Assembly (NCBI GenBank): GCA_937892655.1
Contig: CALBJC010000139.1
Span: 1 to 37,361, forward strand
DNA: 37,361 nucleotides
Source: an uncultured Clostridia bacterium
GTDB lineage: Bacteria; Bacillota; Clostridia; Oscillospirales; Ruminococcaceae
Direction: 5' to 3'
Part shown: positions 1 to 7,417 of the stretch, piece after piece
Layout: every line of letters begins with the position of its first letter
Position numbering within the stretch: position 1 is the first letter of the stretch
Position numbers and translations under genes: made by a program
Notes under the pieces: model-generated
Database searches by the model: none
Seen by the model: only the letters and a program-made list of their open reading frames with translations
What the model was told of the DNA's origin: nothing

Positions 1-55
1 GAGCGCATGACTGTTAATCATGATGTCGCCTGTTCGAGCCAGGCACGGGGAGCCA
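1..55 (+). tRNA. tRNA-Asn (GTT), 3' portion only
   Basis: The window opens inside a tRNA. The anticodon stem CATGA/TCATG encloses the loop CTGTTAA, with anticodon GTT at 13-15, which reads Asn codons. The T arm GCCTG/CAGGC surrounds TTCGAGC. The 3' acceptor strand ends with discriminator G at 52 and an encoded CCA at 53-55. The 5' acceptor strand and most of the D arm lie upstream of the window. A terminator follows directly. This tRNA 3' end borders a restriction-modification cassette, a common place for integrated DNA. Confidence 0.93.
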
Positions 56-63
56 CTTGTATG

Positions 64-102
64 GGTCTATAAGTATTTTGCTTGTAGACCTATATTTTTT
101 TA
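64..102 (+). terminator. Intrinsic terminator after tRNA-Asn
   Basis: GGTCTATAAG (64-73) pairs with CTTGTAGACC (81-90), with one G-T pair and a 7-nt loop. A T-rich tail with a run of seven T follows. Confidence 0.85.
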
Positions 103-303
103 TTTTCACGCTGATATCGGCGTTTTACAGCAAAAATGAAGACATATAAGAGCATATTCACGCTTTTATGGGCCTTTTTTAGTGCAATTTTTTAGGGGAA
201 CATCACGACAGATTTTGTCCCACACACTTAAAGTCACTGTATGGTAAAACTCTCCCACACCTGGATTTGAACTGTATAATTTGCTTGCATACGGCAAAAG
301 GAA
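103..303. other. Intergenic stretch with repeat copy A, no gene
   Basis: No supported gene was found between the tRNA terminator and the methylase promoter. The stretch holds a TCCCACAC-containing repeat (210-237) and a second TCCCACAC at 253-260. Related copies lie after the nuclease gene at 2820-2880. A minus-strand open frame through this region has no ribosome site and runs into the methylase gene, so it is not called. Confidence 0.6.
210..237 (+). repeat. Flanking direct repeat, copy A
   Basis: This 28-bp stretch begins AGATTTTGTCCCACACA and ends AAAGTCAC. The copy at 2849-2880 begins AGATTTAGTCCCACACA and ends AAAAGTCAC, with a 4-nt longer middle. The 16-mer TTTTGTCCCACACACT at 213-228 also recurs exactly at 2820-2835. 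All copies share one orientation, and together they bracket the restriction-modification genes. Confidence 0.7.
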
Positions 304-332
304 TTGATTTTTTCGAACAAATATGCTATACT
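304..332 (+). promoter_or_regulatory. Sigma-A promoter for the methylase gene
   Basis: The -35 TTGATT (304-309) and -10 TATACT (327-332) are separated by 17 bp, just upstream of the AAAGGAGGTG ribosome site at 341-350. An upstream ATG at 323 lies within the spacer, which argues for the start at 356. Confidence 0.7.
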
Positions 333-355
333 TTAATAAAAAAGGAGGTGGAATT

Positions 356-2083
356 ATGCAACCTGATATTTCTCTTGCTACGGCTAGAAATTGGTCAAGA
401 TTAAATGTTGATATTTCTTCAAAACTGACTAAAAGGGCAAATAAGCGTTTATCAAAAAAAATAATTCTGCCTACAGAGTATTTTTTAAACAATAATAACA
501 TTTCCACTATAAGTGAAATATTAGCTTTTATTAATGACAATGATTTAGATGCGTTTTCAGTTATATATACACTCGCGATTAAACAGTTGAATATTGCAGG
601 TATATACGATTTACCACATGTTCAAAACATTATCAAGGATTATCATTATGCCATAAATCAAGATTTATATCAATTTTTAATTCCCTATGATGAAAGGGAT
701 TTTCTTGGTTTGATTTATCAAAGCATTTTGATGGAGGGTGAAAAAAATAAAATAGGCTCATATTACACCCCTCATAATGTTGTTCGTAATATGACTTGTA
801 CATTATCGTTTGATAATAACGAAACGTTATTAGACCCGTGTTGTGGTAGTGGATCGTTTTTGTTAGAACTTAATGCAACGCCAAATCAAATTTTTGGTTT
901 TGATAATGATGAAATCGCTGTTTTTATTTGCAAAATAAATTTATTATTAAAATATAAGACAGTTGCTTTTGTTCCCCAAATTTATTGTCTAAATTTTACT
1001 GATAAAAACAATGAATTTTTATCGCACCTTAATCTTAAATTTGATTATATAATTACAAATCCACCGTGGGGCGCGAATTGTGATAATATAGAATGTATAC
1101 CTGAAATTACTTCCAAAGAATCATTCTCATATTTTTTTGTAAATGCCTATAAATACTTAAAAGAAAATGGGCAGATAAGATTTTTATTTCCTGAATCTGT
1201 GCTCAACGTTAAAGTTCATAAAGATATTCGTTCGTTTATATTAAATAACGGTACAATAAATTCTATAACGTTATATAATGGCATGTTCTCTGGTGTAACT
1301 ACTCATTATGTTGATATAGAGGTGTATAATCTTAAAGATAATCGTTTAATCAACGTATATACTCCCGAAAAACTATTTGTAATAGATAAGCAGTCATTTT
1401 ATGCTACAGAAAATCTAGTGTTTAATTTTCAAAATAATATCGACACAGAAATAATAAGAAAAGTTGATGGCTGTAAACAATACACGTTAAAAGATAGTAT
1501 TTGGGCATTAGGTGTTGTTACGGGAGATAACAAAAAGAAATTATTCAAAACGCCTATCGAGGGAAGTGAACATATCTATACGGGGAAAGAGATATTACCA
1601 TATATTCTTTCTGCGCCACAAAATTATATAATTTATAATCGAAAAAATTTTCAGCAAGTCGCAAAAGAAGAATATTATAGAGCACCCGAAAAATTAGTTT
1701 ATAAATTTATTTCTAATAAATTAGTTTTTGCTTATGATAATAGCAAATCGTTGTTTCTAAATAGTGCAAATATATTAATACCTAATATTCCGAACATGTC
1801 AATTAAAACCGTTTTGGCATTTTTAAACTCGGAAATGTTTCAATATTTATATAGCGTGCTTTTTTCTGAAATTAAAATATTAAAGGGGAATTTATGTGAA
1901 TTGCCTTTCCCAAAAATAACTGCAAAACAAGATTTGTTGTTGTCTGATTATGTTCAAAAAGTTATAGATGGAAACAATCATTATGTGGATATAATTCAAG
2001 ACGAAATATTTGCTATTTATGGAATTACAATGGAACAAAAGAAACACATTAAGGAGAAATTGAATGGAACGTTTAATAAATGA
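356..2083 (+). CDS. Type II N6-adenine DNA methyltransferase
   Basis: Methylates adenine N6 using S-adenosylmethionine, protecting host DNA from the partner nuclease. The 575-residue frame has the N6-methylase order: motif X-like GSYYTPHNVV (134-143), the AdoMet motif DPCCGSGSF (160-168) and catalytic NPPW (235-238). About 130 residues precede the catalytic core, and a C-terminal half of some 300 residues probably carries the recognition domain. The start at ATG 356 is chosen because AAAGGAGGTG lies five bases upstream. An in-frame ATG at 323 has no ribosome site. The gene ends in TGA and overlaps the nuclease gene by 20 bp, so the two are probably translationally coupled. Base composition is markedly AT-richer than the housekeeping genes, suggesting acquisition. 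The target sequence cannot be read from the protein. A Type I HsdM is unlikely without hsdS. Confidence 0.9.
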   Translation: MQPDISLATARNWSRLNVDISSKLTKRANKRLSKKIILPTEYFLNNNNISTISEILAFINDNDLDAFSVIYTLAIKQLNIAGIYDLPHVQNIIKDYHYAINQDLYQFLIPYDERDFLGLIYQSILMEGEKNKIGSYYTPHNVVRNMTCTLSFDNNETLLDPCCGSGSFLLELNATPNQIFGFDNDEIAVFICKINLLLKYKTVAFVPQIYCLNFTDKNNEFLSHLNLKFDYIITNPPWGANCDNIECIPEITSKESFSYFFVNAYKYLKENGQIRFLFPESVLNVKVHKDIRSFILNNGTINSITLYNGMFSGVTTHYVDIEVYNLKDNRLINVYTPEKLFVIDKQSFYATENLVFNFQNNIDTEIIRKVDGCKQYTLKDSIWALGVVTGDNKKKLFKTPIEGSEHIYTGKEILPYILSAPQNYIIYNRKNFQQVAKEEYYRAPEKLVYKFISNKLVFAYDNSKSLFLNSANILIPNIPNMSIKTVLAFLNSEMFQYLYSVLFSEIKILKGNLCELPFPKITAKQDLLLSDYVQKVIDGNNHYVDIIQDEIFAIYGITMEQKKHIKEKLNGTFNK

Positions 2084-2786
2084 ATTAAAGAACAAAATAA
2101 TAGAGATGAAAACTTTAACAAACAATTCTTTTGATTTAAGTGATGAACGTTTAGATGACTTGTATTCTGTATATCCTTTCAATAAATTTGAGTATGTAAT
2201 TAGCCATCTGATTGCGACGAAAACCATTACTCTACAAGAATATTTGGATATTCGTAATTCTTATTTGGAAAGAAATAAATATTTATATGTTTTTGAAATA
2301 ACTGCGCCGAGAACATTTGGGGAAACTTGGGCGCAAAGACACTTAAATGAAGTCGTTCCTGAATTGAGAATGCCGTCAACAAATTTAGACCCAACATATT
2401 CTGGAGAATATGATTTTTGGTATAATGGTATAAAAATCGAAGTGAAAGCATCAAGAGCGGTTAAAAGAAAAAGTGGCGACTCGCTAATTATAAAAGCATT
2501 ATCAAGTGATTCTTCGTCAGGTTTTGATATGAATTTTCAACAAATAAAACCTGCTTGCTGTGATGTTTTTGTTTGGATTGCTGTTTGGCGTGATAAAATT
2601 AGATATTGGGTTTTGTCAAGCGACGAAGTTGCCAACAATGAGTATTATTCGGTGGGTCAACATAGGGGAAATGTTGGCGAAGGTCAATTATGGTTAAAAG
2701 AAACGAACATTGATAAATTTGATGAATATGAAGTTTCGGTAAGAGATATTTTATCGGCAATACTTAATAAGGCAAACAAGTCATAA
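2064..2786 (+). CDS. Type II restriction endonuclease, PD-(D/E)XK fold
   Basis: Probable cleaving partner of the upstream methylase. The 240-residue protein contains Y-S-G-E-Y-D117, then nine residues later E126-V-K128, the D...ExK arrangement of PD-(D/E)XK nucleases; that signature and the position behind a methylase are the evidence. The ATG at 2064 has AAGGAG about eight bases upstream. The start lies inside the methylase gene in a different frame, and the gene stops at TAA before a strong terminator. No controller (C) protein gene is visible upstream, so expression timing may rest on the overlapping order with methylase first. The N-terminal ~80 residues show no motif I recognise. Specificity is unknown. 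A Vsr-type or solitary nuclease is less likely given the tight overlap. Confidence 0.8.
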   Translation: MERLINELKNKIIEMKTLTNNSFDLSDERLDDLYSVYPFNKFEYVISHLIATKTITLQEYLDIRNSYLERNKYLYVFEITAPRTFGETWAQRHLNEVVPELRMPSTNLDPTYSGEYDFWYNGIKIEVKASRAVKRKSGDSLIIKALSSDSSSGFDMNFQQIKPACCDVFVWIAVWRDKIRYWVLSSDEVANNEYYSVGQHRGNVGEGQLWLKETNIDKFDEYEVSVRDILSAILNKANKS

Positions 2787-2819
2787 TATATAAAATTAAA
2801 CTTTTCTTTCAAAAATACT

Positions 2820-2880
2820 TTTTGTCCCACACACTATGCCTAAAAACGAGATTTAGTCCCACACATACATCAAAAGTCAC
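2820..2880 (+). repeat. Flanking direct repeats, copies B and C
   Basis: TTTTGTCCCACACACT at 2820-2835 exactly matches 213-228. A second unit at 2849-2880 matches 210-237 apart from one substitution, a 4-nt insertion and small changes. TCCCACAC therefore occurs twice on each side of the cassette, spaced 35 bp apart on the left (218 and 253) and 32 bp on the right (2825 and 2857). The last repeat contributes the 5' arm of the terminator that follows. Confidence 0.7.
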
Positions 2881-2899
2881 ACGAAAGTGTGACTTTTTT
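2872..2899 (+). terminator. Intrinsic terminator after the nuclease gene
   Basis: AAAAGTCACAC (2872-2882) and GTGTGACTTTT (2887-2897) form a perfect 11-bp stem closed by a GAAA tetraloop. Six T in a row occupy 2894-2899. Confidence 0.85.
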
Positions 2900-2951
2900 G
2901 TTTTGATATTTTTGTTTTTTGAATATGAGTGAGTGCTTATTTTAAAAGGAA

Positions 2952-2977
2952 AACCCCCGACTTTTTGGTCGGGGGTT
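2952..2977 (-). terminator. Intrinsic terminator of the small gene at 2983
   Basis: AACCCCCGAC (2952-2961) pairs with GTCGGGGGTT (2968-2977) around a 6-nt loop. On the minus strand a TTTTCCTTTT tail follows, so it serves the gene ending at 2983. With the terminator at 2872-2899 it separates two convergent transcripts. Confidence 0.85.
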
Positions 2978-2982
2978 GAATT

Positions 2983-3261
2983 TTAGGTTGTTCCTTTAAT
3001 CCAGGATTTGTCTGCTGCTTTCTCAATTGCCTTGAGCTTCATTCTCTGAAACTTTTTGATCGATTTGCACAGTCCTAAGTCATATTCAGTATTGATCATA
3101 TATGTATCGCCACCATCGGTGTCATAATAATCAGCACTGATTCTGACAGGCATATCCTTTTCCTTATCATTAAAGTATACGATGTAGCAATGCTCACCGT
3201 AAGGCACATTCGATATTCCCATAATAATTACGTCTTTGACGTTGATTTTAATGTATTCCAT
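2983..3261 (-). CDS. Conserved-looking small hypothetical protein, 92 aa
   Basis: I do not recognise a family. The 92-residue protein is soluble, with no signal peptide or membrane segment. Its N-terminal two thirds look beta-rich and acidic (YFNDKEKDMPVRI, DYYDTDGGDTY), and its C-terminus is basic and helical (KKFQRMKLKAIEKAADKSW). It is very likely a real gene: AAGGAGG precedes the ATG, a full-consensus promoter lies upstream on the minus strand (TTGACA, 17 bp, TATAAT) and a strong terminator follows the stop. It is therefore a stand-alone transcript and may be expressed strongly. It is separated from the upstream GH5 gene by about 100 bp. Confidence 0.75.
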   Translation of the reverse strand: MEYIKINVKDVIIMGISNVPYGEHCYIVYFNDKEKDMPVRISADYYDTDGGDTYMINTEYDLGLCKSIKKFQRMKLKAIEKAADKSWIKGTT

Positions 3262-3295
3262 AAATGCGCCTCCTTATGTTATACATTATAAGTGA

Positions 3296-3324
3296 ATTAT
3301 ATCATTATTGAAAAATATTGTCAA
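3296..3324 (-). promoter_or_regulatory. Full-consensus sigma-A promoter
   Basis: On the minus strand TTGACA (plus positions 3319-3324) and TATAAT (3296-3301) are separated by exactly 17 bp. The promoter drives the 92-aa gene at 2983-3261. Confidence 0.85.
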
Positions 3325-3361
3325 TATAAGTACTGCTTCGTAATAAGTTTTAATTATCAAA

Positions 3362-4525
3362 CTAATCTACATAAGGATAAATTTTCTCTTCGCCGGCAAT
3401 TTCAAGGATGTTCTTTGTCGCAGGGGCTACATCTGTGTAACCGCCACAAGCGTCTACACCGTTAGATGTCCATGCAAATGCACCATTCCAGCCGTTGTTG
3501 TAGCAGTCTTCATATCTCTGCTTGAGTGTAACGCCGCTTTCGTCAACTGCAGCACACTCACCGATTACGCTAGGCTTTGTTCCGTCAAGCTTGAAATCAG
3601 CAGGGGATTTATCAAATGGATAGCCAAACCAAGGCTTTTCCCAATGATAGTAGTGAGTTGAATAGTAGTCTAGATATGAGTTGTCGTTACCTGAAAGACT
3701 TGATAAGTATTCATCTGAACCCATATTGCCTTCATACTTGTCGGAATTATACTTGATAATACCAAAACCTACAGTTACCAAAATATCTGAATTTTCGTGA
3801 ATTGCAGCTGCCTCATGTGCGAAGAGATTACAGATATCTTCCCATTTAAGCTTGCCGCATTCATTATTTTCGTATACCCAGTCAGGTTCGTTCATAAGGT
3901 CGATACTGAAAAGGTAGTTGTTATTATCATATCTCTGACAGAGTGGAATTACATAGCCATCAACAAACTGCTTGATGTATTCTTCATTCTGAGTCATATT
4001 TCTCCAGTTTTTGTAGCCTGTATTTGAATCCTTGTAGTGGTCAAATGACATAAGAGTTGCCATAATGTAGATTCCGTGCTTCTGAGCAAGCTCCATAAGT
4101 GAATCAAGGTCTGACCAGTGCTGCTGGGTTACTTCCTTGAATGAGCCATCTTCATTGAGAATAACACCTACAAGGCCGTTACAGTTGATCCAGATTCTTG
4201 TAGCGTTTACACCTGCTGCACGAAGCTCGGCAAAATGTGTATCCCAGAATGTGTAATCAAAATTACCGCCAAAGTCATTCCAGTTATCCCATGGAGTATT
4301 AACGCCATTGAACCAGATTTCCTTTCCATCAACCATAAACTTTGTACCTTCGATATAAACAAGGTTGTCGGTATTGGTTTCAGGTGTTGTTACGTTGTCT
4401 GTGAGTTCTGTTGCCTGAGTAGTAGTTGTTGTCTTTTCATCTGAGCTTTCTTCTTTACCGCAAGCGGCAAGTGAAAGAACGAGTGTCAAAGCAAGCGCAG
4501 ATGATAAAATTCGTTTAAGTATCAT
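3362..4525 (-). CDS. Secreted lipoprotein glycoside hydrolase, GH5-like
   Basis: Likely hydrolyses a beta-linked plant polysaccharide such as a mannan or glucan at the outer face of the membrane. The 387-residue precursor has a lipoprotein signal with lipobox LSLAAC, so Cys22 would be lipidated. A Thr/Glu-rich linker (about 25-53) follows, then a clan GH-A style barrel. The probable acid/base is Glu213 in LMNEPDW, and the probable nucleophile is Glu323 in VIGECAA; the spacing fits GH5. The motif HYYHWEKPWFG (about 291-301) probably lines the active site. GH5 subfamily and substrate cannot be fixed from sequence alone. AAAGGAG precedes the ATG. The gene lies 22 bp after the transporter gene and is probably co-transcribed with it. 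No clear terminator follows. Confidence 0.85.
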   Translation of the reverse strand: MILKRILSSALALTLVLSLAACGKEESSDEKTTTTTQATELTDNVTTPETNTDNLVYIEGTKFMVDGKEIWFNGVNTPWDNWNDFGGNFDYTFWDTHFAELRAAGVNATRIWINCNGLVGVILNEDGSFKEVTQQHWSDLDSLMELAQKHGIYIMATLMSFDHYKDSNTGYKNWRNMTQNEEYIKQFVDGYVIPLCQRYDNNNYLFSIDLMNEPDWVYENNECGKLKWEDICNLFAHEAAAIHENSDILVTVGFGIIKYNSDKYEGNMGSDEYLSSLSGNDNSYLDYYSTHYYHWEKPWFGYPFDKSPADFKLDGTKPSVIGECAAVDESGVTLKQRYEDCYNNGWNGAFAWTSNGVDACGGYTDVAPATKNILEIAGEEKIYPYVD

Positions 4526-4547
4526 ATTTTTTCTCCTTTATATAAAT

Positions 4548-5888
4548 TTAAACATAACCTATAACTGATGAAATAAAGATGATTATCATAAAAATTGGTG
4601 AGATATATTTAATCATTACTCTGTATAGCTTCTTTGATTTGAACTGAGAGTTGAGTGCAACTTCATCCTCAACATATTTAGTTCCGACAACATAACCTAT
4701 AAGAATACAAGTTAAAAATGCAAGAATAGGCATAAGAATGTTATTACTCATAAAATCAAATAAATCAAGGAACTGTCTGCCTAGAACTGTAATATGTGAC
4801 CAATCGCTATAACCGAGTACAGAAACCATACCAATTACAAATGAAAAGCCTAAAACAATAAAGCAAACAGGTATTCTGCTCAGCTTTGTCTTTTCACATA
4901 ACAAAGATACAATAGTTTCCATCAATGAGATAGATGAAGTAAGCGCCGCTAAGGCTACCAAAATAAAGAATACAGTACCAACAAACTGACCACCTGCCAT
5001 TGAGTTGAAAACATTAGGCATTGTAGTAAACATAAGACCAGTTGTCTGAAGCTTTGCATTTTCACCGAGAGGGAAAGCAAATACAGCAGGAATAATCATA
5101 AGACCAGAGAGAAAAGCAATTGCAGTATCAAATATCTCAATATGTCTTACACTGTTTTCAAGGTTGTCCTCTTTTCTCATATATGAGCCATAAGTAATCA
5201 TAATACCCATAGCCAAAGACATTGAATAGAAAAGCTGACCCATAGCAGCAACAATAGTTTTTATAGAGAAATTTTTAAAATCAGGTTTTAAGTAGTAAAT
5301 AAGACCTTCGCTTGCACCATCGAGGGTCAGAACGTAAATACAGATACCAATAATCATTACAACTAAAACTGGCATAAGTATTTTACTTACTCTTTCGATA
5401 CCTTTCTGAACGCCAAACATTACGACTATTGCTGTTAAGAACATATAAATAGCTAAAAATAATGCAGGTTCTGCAGCATTACCTATAAAAGAGCCGAAAT
5501 ATGAACCGTCGCCTGCAGCGTTAGCACCGTTTCCTGTGATAAACAACACAAGATACTTCATAACCCAACCACCGATTACGCAGTAGTAAGGGAATATTAT
5601 AGCAGGAATTACAGCAGCCAGAATACCAAGCGCTGAGAATTTCTTGTTAACGCATTTATATGCAGTTAAAACACTCTTACCGGTTTTTCTGCCTATAGCA
5701 ATTTCAGTAATCATAAGCGAGAAACCGAATGTGACTGCTAAAATGAGATATACCAGTAAAAAGATGCCACCGCCGTATTCAGAGGCAAGATATGGAAATC
5801 TCCAGATGTTACCAAGGCCTACTGCTGAGCCTGCGGCTGCTAATACAAAGCCTATCTTTGAAGAAAAGCTGTTTTTTGATTCGTTCAT
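4548..5888 (-). CDS. Neurotransmitter:sodium symporter family transporter
   Basis: Integral membrane Na+-coupled transporter of the NSS/SNF family; bacterial members such as MhsT and TnaT carry amino acids. The 446-residue protein has the signature of the first helix, GSAVGLGNIWRFPYL, whose backbone forms the sodium and substrate sites. It is hydrophobic throughout, consistent with the 11 or 12 helices of the family. The start is taken at 5888 (MNESKNSF) because GAAAGGA precedes it. An in-frame ATG at 5918 lies immediately after the -10 box and lacks a ribosome site. It leads an apparent operon with the GH5 lipoprotein. The substrate is unknown; an amino acid is the family default and does not obviously fit a glycan partner. 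Confidence 0.9.
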   Translation of the reverse strand: MNESKNSFSSKIGFVLAAAGSAVGLGNIWRFPYLASEYGGGIFLLVYLILAVTFGFSLMITEIAIGRKTGKSVLTAYKCVNKKFSALGILAAVIPAIIFPYYCVIGGWVMKYLVLFITGNGANAAGDGSYFGSFIGNAAEPALFLAIYMFLTAIVVMFGVQKGIERVSKILMPVLVVMIIGICIYVLTLDGASEGLIYYLKPDFKNFSIKTIVAAMGQLFYSMSLAMGIMITYGSYMRKEDNLENSVRHIEIFDTAIAFLSGLMIIPAVFAFPLGENAKLQTTGLMFTTMPNVFNSMAGGQFVGTVFFILVALAALTSSISLMETIVSLLCEKTKLSRIPVCFIVLGFSFVIGMVSVLGYSDWSHITVLGRQFLDLFDFMSNNILMPILAFLTCILIGYVVGTKYVEDEVALNSQFKSKKLYRVMIKYISPIFMIIIFISSVIGYV

Positions 5889-5921
5889 AAAAAAGTCCTT
5901 TCGAAAATAAACGTACATTTT

Positions 5922-5950
5922 ATTATACCAATTTTTGCCCGATAAATCAA
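5922..5950 (-). promoter_or_regulatory. Sigma-A promoter for the transporter-GH5 operon
   Basis: On the minus strand, TTGATT (plus 5945-5950) and TATAAT (plus 5922-5927) are 17 bp apart. The promoter lies about 34 bp upstream of the start at 5888. Confidence 0.75.
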
Positions 5951-5962
5951 TAATAAAATGTT

Positions 5963-5986
5963 AAAGCGGTCATTTCTGACCGCTTT
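5963..5986 (-). terminator. Hairpin terminator after the GH27 gene
   Basis: AAAGCGGTCA (5963-5972) and TGACCGCTTT (5977-5986) form a 10-bp stem with a 4-nt loop, three bases beyond the GH27 stop. The T tract on the minus strand is short, so termination may be partial. Read-through would reach the transporter promoter region. Confidence 0.65.
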
Positions 5987-5989
5987 TGT

Positions 5990-7249
5990 TTATTTAAGTA
6001 AGAAAGCCTTTGCGCCGTGACTATTAAGAGAAACTGTTATTTCTTTTTCAGCATTACCACAATTTCCACTCCATAATTCCTTATATGAAACAGGGGAGTA
6101 GATTTCAATATCTGTAAGAGAAATTGAAATTTCGCTATTCTTGTCGCCTGTATTGAATACAGCAATATATGTACCGCCATTTGCACTTACAGATACCCAT
6201 AAGATATGTTCAATGCCGTCAATTTCCTTTTTCCAGACCTGATGAGAATGTCTTGAATACAAATGCATATCAAGAATATCCTTGTTTGTTAAAAGGCTCA
6301 TAGTAAAGTCGTCAAAGCCTGTCATTTCGCCACCTATAATAAGAGGTGAGCGGAAGATACTCCACAGAGTCATCATTGTGATCTGCTCATCTTCTGTAAA
6401 CTCAGTTCTGTTATCCTTGCCATAATCCTGCTTGATAGGTCCGATAGGCAACATATCAGCATCAGGCCAGCAGCCGGCACCGGTGTGAGTACACCATTTT
6501 TCTGCTCTTGAGAACATATCATATAAAAGTTCCCATTTATCCCAGAAATCGTCTGTAATACGCCACATATTCGCAGTTTTCTTATAAAGCTCTGATTTTT
6601 CAAGTAATGCAGGGCCTGGAGACAGGCTCAATATCATATCTCTGCCACAGCTTCTCAAAGAATTGCTGAGCATAATAAGCTCCTCTTCTTCGTGAGGCAA
6701 TTCTCTTGCAATGTCATCACACTTGATAAAATCAACGCCCCATGATGCATAAAGCTCAAAAATACTGTCGTAGTATTCCTTTGCACCATCCTTTGTGCTG
6801 TCAACTCCATACATATCAGTATTCCATTGACAGATGCTATTTGTTTTTGCAATCTGGCGGGCTGTTATATTTGTACCCTTGATAGCTGTATTTTTGTGCA
6901 CGGCCTGACGAGGAATACCTCTCATAATATGAATACCAAATTTCAGCCCAAGAGAGTGAACGTATTCTGCCAAAGGTGCAAATCCCTTACCATTCGCAGA
7001 AGAAGGAAATCTGTTTTCAGCAGGGATAAGTCTTGAATATTCATCCATACAAAGCTCTGTAAAAGGATCGTATTCATGCGACCTGGCATTTGGCGCTGAC
7101 CACTGAATATCAACAGTAATATATTCCCAACCATACTGCTTTAAATGGTCTGCCATAAATTTTGCATTCTGTTTTACAATTTCTTCTGTTACAGATGCGC
7201 CATAACAGTCCCAGCTGTTCCAGCCCAAAGGTGCTCTTAACATTTCCAT
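5990..7249 (-). CDS. Glycoside hydrolase family 27 (alpha-galactosidase-like)
   Basis: Probably releases alpha-linked galactose or a related sugar; there is no signal peptide, so it should act in the cytoplasm on imported oligosaccharides. Near the N-terminus is the GH27 motif LGWNSWDCYG. Counting from the start at 7249, the likely nucleophile is Asp178 in DFIKCD, and the likely acid/base is Asp234 in WRITDD. The closing part (about 330-419) looks like the C-terminal beta domain of the family. The start at 7249 is preferred because GAGGG lies about seven bases upstream. The ATG at 7261 sits too close to that site. The gene has its own promoter and terminator. The family also contains beta-L-arabinopyranosidase and N-acetylgalactosaminidase activities, so the exact substrate is open. 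Confidence 0.85.
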   Translation of the reverse strand: MEMLRAPLGWNSWDCYGASVTEEIVKQNAKFMADHLKQYGWEYITVDIQWSAPNARSHEYDPFTELCMDEYSRLIPAENRFPSSANGKGFAPLAEYVHSLGLKFGIHIMRGIPRQAVHKNTAIKGTNITARQIAKTNSICQWNTDMYGVDSTKDGAKEYYDSIFELYASWGVDFIKCDDIARELPHEEEELIMLSNSLRSCGRDMILSLSPGPALLEKSELYKKTANMWRITDDFWDKWELLYDMFSRAEKWCTHTGAGCWPDADMLPIGPIKQDYGKDNRTEFTEDEQITMMTLWSIFRSPLIIGGEMTGFDDFTMSLLTNKDILDMHLYSRHSHQVWKKEIDGIEHILWVSVSANGGTYIAVFNTGDKNSEISISLTDIEIYSPVSYKELWSGNCGNAEKEITVSLNSHGAKAFLLK

Positions 7250-7282
7250 AGTATCCCTCATTATAAAGTATTTTATAAATTT

Positions 7283-7310
7283 ATTATAATATAATCAGCT
7301 TATTTTACAA
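7283..7310 (-). promoter_or_regulatory. Sigma-A promoter for the GH27 gene
   Basis: On the minus strand TTGTAA (plus 7305-7310) and TATAAT (plus 7283-7288) are 16 bp apart. No sugar-responsive operator is obvious nearby. Confidence 0.65.
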
Positions 7311-7375
7311 TGCTATAATGTGCAAAACTACCTTTACAATATTAGTATAAGTTGACATTTTGAATATTACGATAT

Positions 7376-7413
7376 ATAAAAAACCGCTTTTGATAATTCT
7401 CAAAAGCAGTTTT
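7376..7413 (-). terminator. Intrinsic terminator after copA
   Basis: On the minus strand a hairpin of AAACTGCTTTTGA and TCAAAAGCGGTTT, with one mismatch, is followed by a run of T. It starts just beyond the copA stop. Confidence 0.8.
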
Positions 7414-7417
7414 CATT

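Noticed and set aside
166..540. 124-codon open frame on the minus strand across the repeat region and the methylase start
   Set aside because: It has no ribosome site, overlaps the well-supported methylase start and promoter, and its protein shows no recognisable domain.
5889..5918. Longer N-terminus for the sodium symporter
   Set aside because: The ATG at 5918 directly follows the -10 box and has no ribosome site; GAAAGGA favours 5888.
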